Of a DNA stretch of 64,000 bases, positions 55,258-62,549 are shown one piece after another; within the stretch, counting starts at the first letter, position 1; each line of letters opens with the position of its first letter. The notes under the pieces were generated by a model. It made no database searches and was not told the origin of the DNA. It saw only the letters and a list, made by a program, of their open reading frames with translations. A program made the translations under genes and the position numbers. The DNA comes from Saprospiraceae bacterium (GTDB lineage Bacteria; Bacteroidota; Bacteroidia; Chitinophagales; Saprospiraceae), in NCBI GenBank assembly GCA_028279185.1, contig JANQSS010000042.1, positions 62,001-126,000 of the forward strand, in the 5' to 3' direction.

Positions 55258-55902
55258 TCATAGATAATCATAGTAAATCAATATCATTACCATAGTGTTA
55301 TAGAAGCCATGACAAATAATTGAATACCACAGATTTCTTTTGAAATATAAGAATAGAGCCAGGTATACAGCTCCTACTACTAAGGCATTAATAAGACCCA
55401 AAGTACCGAGCTGAAAATGATAAACACCAAAAATGACAGTTGTCATAACAAAGCTAATCCAGGTTGAATATTTTCCTTTAATTATCTTCTCCAAACGTGT
55501 AAAGATGAATCCATGAAAGACTATTTCTTCATAAAACCCTCCTATCAGCCACCCCATCATAACCATTATAAAGAACTGCAAATTTCCACTTTGAATAGTG
55601 TTATTTAGTCCAGCATCCTTATATTCCAGGGATACAAAAAAATCCAAAAGAGGGTGAAAGACTAACTGCATGAATGCTAGTGTGACAACAGCGACAAGAC
55701 ATCCAATTATAATAGATTTTGGTTTGAATTGTCTAATATTGAAACCTATGTCAGAAAAGGTCTCATTGGAATGCTTTAAAACGAGCCATGTAAAAAGTAA
55801 TATAGGGATACTGTATCCAAAAAATGGAATGAGTTCAGCATGTGGTAAAAAAATAATTGTACCTATAACAATAATGCTCAGAATTGTTCTGTATATATTC
55901 AT
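55258..55902 (-). CDS. CPBP intramembrane protease
   Basis: 214 residues with about six membrane segments. The three catalytic motifs of the CPBP/Abi family can be placed: EEIVFHG (Glu 125, Glu 126), FGVYH (His 162) and HGFYN (His 198, Asn 202). In motif 1 the usual Arg of EExxxR is His 130. Other residues are intact, so activity is likely but may be altered. The family includes CAAX prenyl-type proteases and bacteriocin immunity factors. It is a single gene with a hairpin (GATAAGC / GCTTATC) after its stop. Confidence 0.8.
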   Translation of the reverse strand: MNIYRTILSIIVIGTIIFLPHAELIPFFGYSIPILLFTWLVLKHSNETFSDIGFNIRQFKPKSIIIGCLVAVVTLAFMQLVFHPLLDFFVSLEYKDAGLNNTIQSGNLQFFIMVMMGWLIGGFYEEIVFHGFIFTRLEKIIKGKYSTWISFVMTTVIFGVYHFQLGTLGLINALVVGAVYLALFLYFKRNLWYSIICHGFYNTMVMILIYYDYL

Positions 55903-55985
55903 GTTTAATTAAATACAAGGATCTTAGTAAATCCAGTAGGTGCGCAGAATGACTATTGATGTTTTAGTTTTTGTCAGCTATCAGT

Positions 55986-56741
55986 TTATTTTTCTTTTAA
56001 AATTTGTTCAACAGCTTTATCTAAATTATTTAGGTCAGAAACCTTTTCAATATACTTGTCTATTCTCTTGTCTCCCATATCTTGTATCCTGTATTCAGGC
56101 AAGTATTGACCGAAATTTAAGGATACGAATGTATCTACAATTCTTTCTTTAAGAGAATGCGGAACATTATATTTTGATATTATTGATTCCTCAACCCCAA
56201 TATGAACCACTTCATGAATTATCGTATTTATTGGATTGTTGTAGTTCTTAAATTGTCCTTTTGGTGTAGTGTAAATTAAAATTGAGCCCTCTTCTGGATT
56301 ATAACTCCCCCCTGGTCCGTATAAAGTTAAATTTACTTGATAAGTTTTAAATTCTTTAAAGCTCCAATTAAAATTTGAATCACTTATTTGGTTAATCATC
56401 CTATTAATTAATTCTACTTCATTTTTGATTTTATCATGTCCTTTTTGATATTCTGCTTTATTATATATACTGTCTCTAACAAATACTTCTAACTTTTTAA
56501 AGTCGGCATTATTTAAATTAGCTGTTTTGGATTTTTGTCTTAATTGCTGGATTAATTCTCCTTCCGGAAGGTTGACTTGATAATTATGTTCCTCAAAGAA
56601 TTTAGTATCCTGAATTATTCTCCAAATGTACTCTGCTTCCGTTTTAACCGAAGGAATATTTATTGCTATTCGATCCTGACTTTTTAGTTGACAAGAAATC
56701 AGAAAAACTACTAAGGCTAATAGGTTGTATTTAATTTTCAT
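55986..56741 (-). CDS. Lipoprotein with HExxH zinc-protease motif
   Basis: 251 residues from the ATG at 56741, which starts a lipoprotein signal (LISC, Cys 17). Near residue 170 IIHEVVHIGVEE gives an HExxH motif, with a later Glu that could be the third ligand. The order suggests a small zincin-like peptidase on the periplasmic side, but no named family is recognised. It is one of a series of single genes separated by attC-like spacers. Confidence 0.6.
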   Translation of the reverse strand: MKIKYNLLALVVFLISCQLKSQDRIAINIPSVKTEAEYIWRIIQDTKFFEEHNYQVNLPEGELIQQLRQKSKTANLNNADFKKLEVFVRDSIYNKAEYQKGHDKIKNEVELINRMINQISDSNFNWSFKEFKTYQVNLTLYGPGGSYNPEEGSILIYTTPKGQFKNYNNPINTIIHEVVHIGVEESIISKYNVPHSLKERIVDTFVSLNFGQYLPEYRIQDMGDKRIDKYIEKVSDLNNLDKAVEQILKEK

Positions 56742-56754
56742 TTTTCTAATGGTT

Positions 56755-56822
56755 GCTAATGGTCGAGTGTATTGGGTGTGGCAACGTTTGGCAGCTATGA
56801 ACACCATGCAAATTGTTAGCAG
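56755..56822 (-). other. attC-like palindromic spacer
   Basis: Read on the minus strand it starts CTGCTAACAAT and ends CCATTAGCA. GGTGT (56775-56779) pairs with ACACC (56801-56805), with additional pairing inward, and GCTAAT at one end pairs with GTTAGC at the other (one mismatch). It separates the metalloprotease-like and VOC genes. Confidence 0.6.
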
Positions 56823-56837
56823 TAGTTTTCTTTTTGG

Positions 56838-57374
56838 TCACTTTGTAGTTTTTCTTCCCATTTTTGTCAATACACTATCAATGGGTTCCCATAATTCTAT
56901 TTTGTTTCCTTCTGTGTCCATTATATGGACAAACTTCCCATATTCGTATTTTGAAATTTCATCAACTATTGTCACTCCATTTTTCTTTAGTTTATTTACA
57001 AGACCTTCTATGTTTTTAACTCTATAATTTATCATAAAATCTTTTGGGGATGGATTAAAATAGCTTGTAGAATCTTCAAAAGGATTCCAGTTTAAATAGT
57101 TAATATCCTCCGGTCTATCTGCGTTTCTAAATTCAAATGGAGAACCATAGTCATCAACAGTAAGTCCTAAATTTTCTCCATACCATTTTCTTAGTTCAGA
57201 AGGATTTTTTGCTTTGAAGAAAATGCCTCCAATCCCTGTCACTTTAGGCGTATCGTCTTTAAATTTTGTTTGTTGTTCTTCACTAGCTAAAGTAGAATTT
57301 TCTCTTTTATTGGTATTACATCCTAATATTAGATAGAATAGCAATATTAGCTTAATTGCGTTTTTCATTTTCAT
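56838..57374 (-). CDS. VOC (glyoxalase-like) lipoprotein
   Basis: 178 residues with a lipoprotein signal (LILGC, Cys 19). The rest is one VOC domain pair: GIGGIFFKAKNPSELRKWY, then MINYRVKNIEGLVNKLK and the C-terminal FVHIMDTEGNKIELWEP. VOC proteins bind a metal and act as glyoxalases, dioxygenases or resistance proteins; being exported is unusual. It stands alone between spacers. Confidence 0.8.
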   Translation of the reverse strand: MKMKNAIKLILLFYLILGCNTNKRENSTLASEEQQTKFKDDTPKVTGIGGIFFKAKNPSELRKWYGENLGLTVDDYGSPFEFRNADRPEDINYLNWNPFEDSTSYFNPSPKDFMINYRVKNIEGLVNKLKKNGVTIVDEISKYEYGKFVHIMDTEGNKIELWEPIDSVLTKMGRKTTK

Positions 57375-57427
57375 TTTTTAATTACTAATATCGCTATATA
57401 AACATTGTTGTACGTTCGCTTCCCTTT

Positions 57428-58093
57428 TCATTCATGATTTGGATTTTTCCATATCAACAAATCGTCAATTCTGTCTATCTCTAAATTCATTTCTTGATTT
57501 ATTTTTATTAAGCGTTTAGAGAGTGTTTTTAATTCAATTTTAGCGTTTACAACAGCATTTCTTAATTCTCCTAAATCGATTTTAAGTTTCGTCTCTGGTG
57601 GCGTAGGTTCAAAGTGTTCGTCGTATTCGTCCACTATAAAGGTAAAAATTACTTTGTTTAACCAAAATTTGTAAACTGGTGCAGGATGCCCTGCGTAGTA
57701 AGAATTTTTCTTCTGTGAAATTTTTTCCCAATAAATTATATTGCTTAAATCACCACAACATTGAGGATAGTATTTATTCTCACCGTTTACCTTGAGTACA
57801 TATCCACCAAATAGGCAGCTTGCCTGTTCTCTATCATATTCCCCTTTTTTAAATTCTTCTGAGTGGTCAATTACTATCTTTTTAAGATTATTATCTGTAA
57901 TTTTCTTTGGCTCATAAAACGGAGAACCTTTTAGATAGGGCTCAAGTTTATCTTTAAAACCTACTTTTTTGAGTGAGTTGTTTCTGTATTCATGCCAAAC
58001 ATCTTGATTTTTCCAATAAGGATATTTTTCAGGTACTTCAATTCCCTGGTTATTGTATCCTAATTCAATTACGGGTATGAGCTCTATTTTCAT
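57428..58093 (-). CDS. Hypothetical cytosolic protein
   Basis: 221 residues, no signal or membrane segment. It contains several Trp/Tyr-rich stretches (YPYWKNQDVWHEYRNN) and YYPQCCGDLSNIIYWEKI, then a helical C-terminus (GELRNAVVNAKIELKTLSKR). I recognise it only as the kind of conserved single-gene product often found in cassette-like arrays; some toxin-immunity proteins look similar. Bounded on its upstream side by the strongest attC-like spacer. Confidence 0.5.
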   Translation of the reverse strand: MKIELIPVIELGYNNQGIEVPEKYPYWKNQDVWHEYRNNSLKKVGFKDKLEPYLKGSPFYEPKKITDNNLKKIVIDHSEEFKKGEYDREQASCLFGGYVLKVNGENKYYPQCCGDLSNIIYWEKISQKKNSYYAGHPAPVYKFWLNKVIFTFIVDEYDEHFEPTPPETKLKIDLGELRNAVVNAKIELKTLSKRLIKINQEMNLEIDRIDDLLIWKNPNHE

Positions 58094-58107
58094 TTCTTGC
58101 TATTGGG

Positions 58108-58176
58108 GCACAACGGTTCTGGGTAGTCGGCATGCCGCAGTTTTGCGAGGTATGACATACTACCCAGTGTTGTACG
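58108..58176 (-). other. attC-like palindromic spacer, strong
   Basis: Read on the minus strand: CGTACAACAC, then CTGGGTAGT pairing perfectly with ACTACCCAG (58159-58167 and 58119-58127), then CCGTTGTGC. The internal part also pairs (GTCAT/GGCATGCC). Spacing and AAC/GTT ends match the attC pattern of integron cassettes. Confidence 0.7.
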
Positions 58177-58180
58177 TAGT

Positions 58181-58831
58181 TTAATAATGCAACTTTTCGT
58201 CTCCATAAAAACTCCAATTAAGAAATGTCTTTTCCTTCTTTTTCAAGGATTTCAATTTATTCTTAATCGAATGTATGTGACCATTACCGCATAAAAACAC
58301 GGCATTTTCAAATCGATGATCCAAAGAATACGAAAAAATGTTCTCCAACATGGAATTTTCATATTGATCGAATTTTCTATAAAAGTTTTCGTTTATCTTA
58401 TCATCATTAACAATTTCGTCTCCAAGCTTTCGCATTTGCTCATGTCGCTTAATACCTTCTACACTATTAATGAATTCAAAACCCTGTTCCTTAGCTAATA
58501 AATTAAAATTATCAATTAAATCTCGATATCGCCCGTCTTGACAGATTAATTTAGTTCTTTCATCGAACGAAGTGTCTATACCGTGATCAAGAACAGGAAC
58601 ATATTCAAAATCAGCTATAATATCGTATTTCTGGAGTGTTTTAATTTCCAATTTTTTATGGAATACTCCAAAATTATTGAATATCATTCTATGATATTTA
58701 GAATAAGTACTCTCTATAGCTTCCAGAAAAACTACATCAGGTTTTATTGATTTTAAAATTTTGCATAATTCATCCGCATTACATTTTCCGATTTCATTGT
58801 GAATCGTACCTATGAATGTGATTCTAAACAT
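58181..58831 (-). CDS. TraB/Tiki-like protein
   Basis: 216 residues. The pattern FIGTIHNEIGKCNADELCK near the N-terminus, then VVFLEAIES and AVFLCGNGHIHSIKNK near the end, resembles the TraB/PrgY/Tiki superfamily, whose conserved His and Glu residues bind metal and may act as proteases. It has no signal peptide. It is a single gene between two strong attC-like spacers. Homology to the exported 1544 protein is distant at best. Confidence 0.6.
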   Translation of the reverse strand: MFRITFIGTIHNEIGKCNADELCKILKSIKPDVVFLEAIESTYSKYHRMIFNNFGVFHKKLEIKTLQKYDIIADFEYVPVLDHGIDTSFDERTKLICQDGRYRDLIDNFNLLAKEQGFEFINSVEGIKRHEQMRKLGDEIVNDDKINENFYRKFDQYENSMLENIFSYSLDHRFENAVFLCGNGHIHSIKNKLKSLKKKEKTFLNWSFYGDEKLHY

Positions 58832-58862
58832 TTCGTTTCTATAAGTAGTATTGATTCAATTA

Positions 58863-58933
58863 CGTACAGCGGATAATTGTATGCAGCGTCTCCGATGTAG
58901 AAGAATATGCTGCATACAATTATTGTTATGTGC
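58863..58933 (-). other. attC-like palindromic spacer, strong
   Basis: ATAATTGTATGCAGC (58873-58887) pairs perfectly over 15 bases with GCTGCATACAATTAT (58909-58923). Ends on the minus strand are GCACATAACA and CCGCTGTACG. The stop codon of the DUF4062 gene (58926-58928) lies inside the ACATAAC core, the compact arrangement seen in true integron cassettes. Confidence 0.75.
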
Positions 58934-59987
58934 TTTTCTTTAAATTCAAAATTGACATATATGCTTCTCTTCTACTTTGTTCATCCAGCTTTTTAAACTT
59001 TTGGAAAAGATTATTATGATATTCCACTCTTTGCTTTTCATCTTCGATTAAGTCCCCGGATAGAAACAAACAATAAGAATAATCATCTTTTAAGAAGAGG
59101 TTTTTAAAAAACCTTTCCTCATCTAAGTATGAATCATCTATTATCATAAAATCTCCTGTTGACATTAAAAATTCAGCCATTGAATGTTCGCTTTTTACAC
59201 TTGTGTATCTTTCCATAGATGCTTTGGATAATTTTAGATTTGGAAAGGTCTGACTAAGCTCCAAAAGGAATTTTTTTCCATCATAGAACTCATCGATATC
59301 TTCTATAACTTCAGTTGCATTTTCTTTGTCTACGGAATGATAAATTTTATTGAGTATTTGCTCTGTTTTTTCATTTATCAATGTCAAGTCGCTGATTAAA
59401 TTATTAGTCACGCTTAAATCTTTAGTATTTTTTCGTTGTCTTAAAAAATCAAAAAGCATGGCAGCCCATTGTTGTCCAAGATGTCTTTTTATCTCTCTGC
59501 CGAACTCGAAAGGAAAGACAGCATTGTTATATTCGGCTTTTCTTACCTTATCTATGAATTGAAATATTTTTATTGCATACTTTTGATTTTCAATTGATGG
59601 ATAAATTATCTTTTCGAAATTATCTGGATTATCTTTCTTATTCTTTATATAAACTCGATGGTCTTCGTATACACTTCTATTTATAAATGTTATTATTGGT
59701 ATGTCTAGTTTAACAGCTGACTCATATTCTGCATTCACAATTGATTTTTCAACATCAGCCTTATAAGTACCTCCAAATCTTCCTCCAATAATTAGGACAA
59801 ATAATTGGCAAGTTTCAATTTCATGGATGCAACTATCATGTGTATGAATATCTGGATGATAAAAAACATCGCCTTTGTCACTAAGTACAGGGATATAATG
59901 AAGATCTTCTATATATTCAAATAATGTATCTCTAACTTCCTTTAAATCATAACAAGTTGAACTTATGAAAACTCTTGGATATGCCAT
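58926..59987 (-). CDS. DUF4062 domain protein
   Basis: 353 residues. The N-terminal domain (residues 1-110) is DUF4062: RVFISSTCYDLKEVRDTLF, then HTHDSCIHEIETCQLFVLII and GGRFGGTY. This domain is related to the TIR/SEFIR fold and often found in multi-domain signalling and defence proteins. The middle 240 residues are helical (KYAIKIFQFIDKVRKAEYN, SVKSEHSMAEFLMSTG) and unassigned. It follows the short TIR gene by about 70 bases with no attC-like spacer between, so those genes probably travel together. Confidence 0.82.
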   Translation of the reverse strand: MAYPRVFISSTCYDLKEVRDTLFEYIEDLHYIPVLSDKGDVFYHPDIHTHDSCIHEIETCQLFVLIIGGRFGGTYKADVEKSIVNAEYESAVKLDIPIITFINRSVYEDHRVYIKNKKDNPDNFEKIIYPSIENQKYAIKIFQFIDKVRKAEYNNAVFPFEFGREIKRHLGQQWAAMLFDFLRQRKNTKDLSVTNNLISDLTLINEKTEQILNKIYHSVDKENATEVIEDIDEFYDGKKFLLELSQTFPNLKLSKASMERYTSVKSEHSMAEFLMSTGDFMIIDDSYLDEERFFKNLFLKDDYSYCLFLSGDLIEDEKQRVEYHNNLFQKFKKLDEQSRREAYMSILNLKKST

Positions 59988-60055
59988 TTTATGAAATTTC
60001 TGTTCTGTTTAGATTGTTTTTATCAAATTAGTAATTCAAATTGCACTTAGCGGAA

Positions 60056-60388
60056 TTAGTGTATCTGCTGTAGCCGATAGGCTATGGCATGATCACACTG
60101 TGTTATGCACAGGCTTTCTTTGTTAATGTTTAATCGTTTATGAGATTCAATAAATTTACTCGCTTGATATTCTTCAAAAGAAACCCACTCCGAATTCTTT
60201 GAATTTGAACTTTGTATTTTGATATAATAATCTGCTTTTTTTAAGCCATCAATTATTTGTTCTTCCAAAGGTTCTTCTAAGTTCATTCTTACTTCATCAA
60301 TCCAATAAAGTATATCATTAGATTTTAAAAATCGGACAAGACTATTTGCATAGATTTTATCATGCCAAGAGTAACTTATAAATACCAT
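60056..60388 (-). CDS. Short TIR domain protein
   Basis: 110 residues. It reads MVFISYSWHDKIYANSLVR, then ILYWIDEVRMNLEEPLEEQI and NSEWVSFEEYQASKFI, where the Glu after WVSFE matches the NADase glutamate of TIR domains. It is shorter than usual (most are 130-150) and ends soon after the fourth strand region (LNINKESLCI). It starts 5 bases after the stop of the membrane protein gene. The function is inferred as NAD-linked signalling or self-killing, as known for other bacterial TIR systems. Confidence 0.7.
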   Translation of the reverse strand: MVFISYSWHDKIYANSLVRFLKSNDILYWIDEVRMNLEEPLEEQIIDGLKKADYYIKIQSSNSKNSEWVSFEEYQASKFIESHKRLNINKESLCITQCDHAIAYRLQQIH

Positions 60389-60393
60389 TTCAT

Positions 60394-61047
60394 TTATTTT
60401 ATATGTGAGCCGATTTTATCTTTTCTGTCTTCGGCATAAGTCTCAGGGTCGTCATCAACTACTTTGGCTTTTGGTACGTAGGTTAAAGCTTCCGATATAA
60501 CCCAATTTCCATCTCGATTCATCTTTTCTGTAGTTACTTGAAGAATGCATCCTTCATCAAGTTGCATAGCTTTTGTACTCTTTTTCAATGTTTCAGTTTG
60601 TACTTTGAACAAAAGTTTGAAATGATCTGGGTTTCCGAATATTTTTTCATTTTGTTCTAGCTGTGCAAATTGTTCTGTTGACTCTATTAATTCTCCAACT
60701 TTCAAAAGTCCCGTTTCAAATGAAGCTCCTTTATTTATTCTTTCTTTAACTGAATTTCCTATCTCTCTGATAGGTTTCCTAAAAATTAGGTATAATATAA
60801 GTAATAGAAGAAACCAAAATGCAGATTGGATTAATGGAATATAGTTAGGAAGTTCTTTCCAAACATTTAAGTTCTCTTTTGACTTTTCGGACTTTTCTTT
60901 ATTAGGATTGAGGAGTATTATATTCGCTACCTCCCCAATAGATTTTATCGACTCAGTTTCGACCTTCTTGATTTGTGAAGTATCACTTTGTGAATACCCA
61001 ATTGAGTAAATTAGTACTATTATGAATATTATTTTATACTTCATCAT
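60394..61047 (-). CDS. Membrane protein with signal peptide, partner of the TIR gene
   Basis: 217 residues. A signal peptide (about residues 1-19, ending IGYSQ), a short extracytoplasmic part with a possible coiled coil, one membrane helix (about residues 77-95, SAFWFLLLLILYLIFRKP) and a soluble C-terminal domain of 120 residues. No family is recognised. It is the first gene of a set with TIR and DUF4062 genes. Its start lies 23 bases after the end of dispersed repeat copy 3. It could be the sensor of a defence module. Confidence 0.65.
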   Translation of the reverse strand: MMKYKIIFIIVLIYSIGYSQSDTSQIKKVETESIKSIGEVANIILLNPNKEKSEKSKENLNVWKELPNYIPLIQSAFWFLLLLILYLIFRKPIREIGNSVKERINKGASFETGLLKVGELIESTEQFAQLEQNEKIFGNPDHFKLLFKVQTETLKKSTKAMQLDEGCILQVTTEKMNRDGNWVISEALTYVPKAKVVDDDPETYAEDRKDKIGSHIK

Positions 61048-61070
61048 TTATTAATTTCTTGCTTATGCAT

Positions 61071-61336
61071 AACTCCCCTATAACCCCAACATTCCTATCA
61101 CGGAGTTACCGTTTTCATCGTCAAACGTTACGTTTATCACCCCAAATTCACCCAAAAAGCCGAAGACGTCCGAATTTTCGTAATCTATACTCAACATAGG
61201 TGCTTTGTGACAGTATTGGGTGCTGGGCAATAAACCATTGAGGAAAGAAATACGCACGAACGCAGTGAACGGGAAGATGGTGTAGTGCATCATTGCTGGG
61301 GTTCCTTGGTTACGTTGACAAGATAATGAATTCTGA
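61071..61336 (-). repeat. Dispersed ~265-bp repeat, copy 3
   Basis: Homologous to copies at 17478 and 30641. It ends on the minus strand with GGGGTTATAGGGGAGTTA followed by TGCATAAGC; the gene at 60394 starts 23 bases later. The internal frame (61078-61293, 71 codons) shares FTAF, LGEFGVINVTF and NSVIGMLGL with copy 2. Confidence 0.85.
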
Positions 61337-61668
61337 TGGCATGACGAAAATGGAGCACGACGATATGGGCACGATGCGATGCACCTTTAGGCCAGGTTCC
61401 TCAGACTTCTTAATTACTACAAGCGTAATGATATTTTACGTTCAATTTTGGTTATGCAGAAGTCCCCGATGGTCAAGCTCCTTTCGTAGTACGGTATAGT
61501 TAAAGGTAGCAACATTCCCTTCTATTGTTTCGCCAAACTGTTCATTGATGAAACGTCGAGAGGCGTCATCATCCGTTTGTATAAGCGCAGTTGGCAAGTA
61601 GTCGAGCCCATTACCCTATTATATAGCAACTAGGCACAGGCCATTGAGCAAAATTATTTCTTCATTTA

Positions 61669-61790
61669 TCAAACCACTTTTTCATTTATATCACAAGCGA
61701 TTAATTGAACACCTGTTTGCATTAATTGTAGGTTAAAGTATCCTGTGCTGCATCCAACCTCAGGAACGCTGCTATCGCCACTTGGCAAAT
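61669..61790 (-). pseudogene. SAM-dependent methyltransferase remnant
   Basis: One frame reads HLPSGDSSVPEVGCSTGYF followed by NLQLMQTGVQLIACDIN. This is motif I of class I methyltransferases (usually VLEVGCGTGYFSLQL) and the acidic end of the next strand. Stops flank the segment on both sides (TAA before, TGA at 61669), so only about 40 codons remain. Confidence 0.6.
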
Positions 61791-61850
61791 GCCGCTGAAC
61801 ATATTTGAGCGTTTACGTACTAAAGGCATCTAGGCTCGGTTTGTCAACCT

Positions 61851-62438
61851 TCATTTTTCTAATTGATTAGGATTTTTTACTTCAATAGTCAAAAAACTAA
61901 CTAATGTATTGTTCTTTGTCTTTTTTAAATCTGCCAGGAAATGTTGATCACTGCCTTTAGCAAACCTCTTTCCCATATAGGTCGTATACTGCTTAAAATG
62001 AATATCATAAGCTTCCGGTCTCGCTCCAAAGACGGTTGTATGTATGTGGCGGTTGTCATTCGAACTTCCATAATCACCGGGTAAAATAGTTTCTATGTAA
62101 ATTTGACCCATGTTGTTTGTTGTGGCCTGACCGCTTAATCTTGCTGTGGATTCATCATTTATGTCAGTTGGTTCATAATTTCCACTTGTGGAAGTATGAT
62201 AAAACTGCACCGGTTGATTTGGTAATTTTCTTTTGCTTTCTTTCTCTATAAACGTTAAACAAAGGATGAGTTTTTCTCCGGGCTCGTTTTTGTCTGTAAT
62301 TTTTAAGAAGTTTTCACGTGGCAATTTTTGAAAATCAATAAGGGTATTGTTTTCATCTTCAGTTATTTCAATAATTGTTCTATCTATAGAACAACTAATG
62401 ACGGATAGAGAAAAAATTATCAAAAGTAGCCTGTTCAT
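61851..62438 (-). CDS. Lipoprotein resembling intradiol dioxygenases
   Basis: 195 residues with a lipoprotein signal (SVISC, Cys 16). The middle reads PVQFYHTSTSGNYEPTD, then GQATTNNMGQIYIETILPGD and DNRHIHTTVFG, the order found in intradiol ring-cleavage dioxygenases (catechol dioxygenase family), where Tyr and His residues bind iron. The full set of ligands is not certain. An exported copy acting in the periplasm is unusual. It follows an attC-like spacer. Confidence 0.6.
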   Translation of the reverse strand: MNRLLLIIFSLSVISCSIDRTIIEITEDENNTLIDFQKLPRENFLKITDKNEPGEKLILCLTFIEKESKRKLPNQPVQFYHTSTSGNYEPTDINDESTARLSGQATTNNMGQIYIETILPGDYGSSNDNRHIHTTVFGARPEAYDIHFKQYTTYMGKRFAKGSDQHFLADLKKTKNNTLVSFLTIEVKNPNQLEK

Positions 62439-62456
62439 TGTTTTTGGACTTAATTA

Positions 62457-62524
62457 CACATACAGTTTGTGTATGCGACGTGGCAGTATTTAGCCGACAG
62501 GCATGACATACACATTGTTGGGGG
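62457..62524 (-). other. attC-like palindromic spacer
   Basis: TGTGTATG (62468-62475) pairs with CATACACA (62507-62514). The ends on the minus strand are CCCAACAAT and CTGTATGTG. It lies between the alpha/beta hydrolase gene and the dioxygenase-like gene. Confidence 0.6.
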
Positions 62525-62549
62525 TTCGGTTTTATTAATTTCTATTCGT

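Larger units (their letters stand above)
61048..61850. other. Gene-free region with repeat copy 3 and decayed genes
   Basis: Contains the repeat at 61071-61336 and the methyltransferase remnant at 61669-61790. Between them, minus-strand codons around 61470-61620 read DDDASRRFINEQFGETI, also probably a remnant, but of unknown family. Confidence 0.55.
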
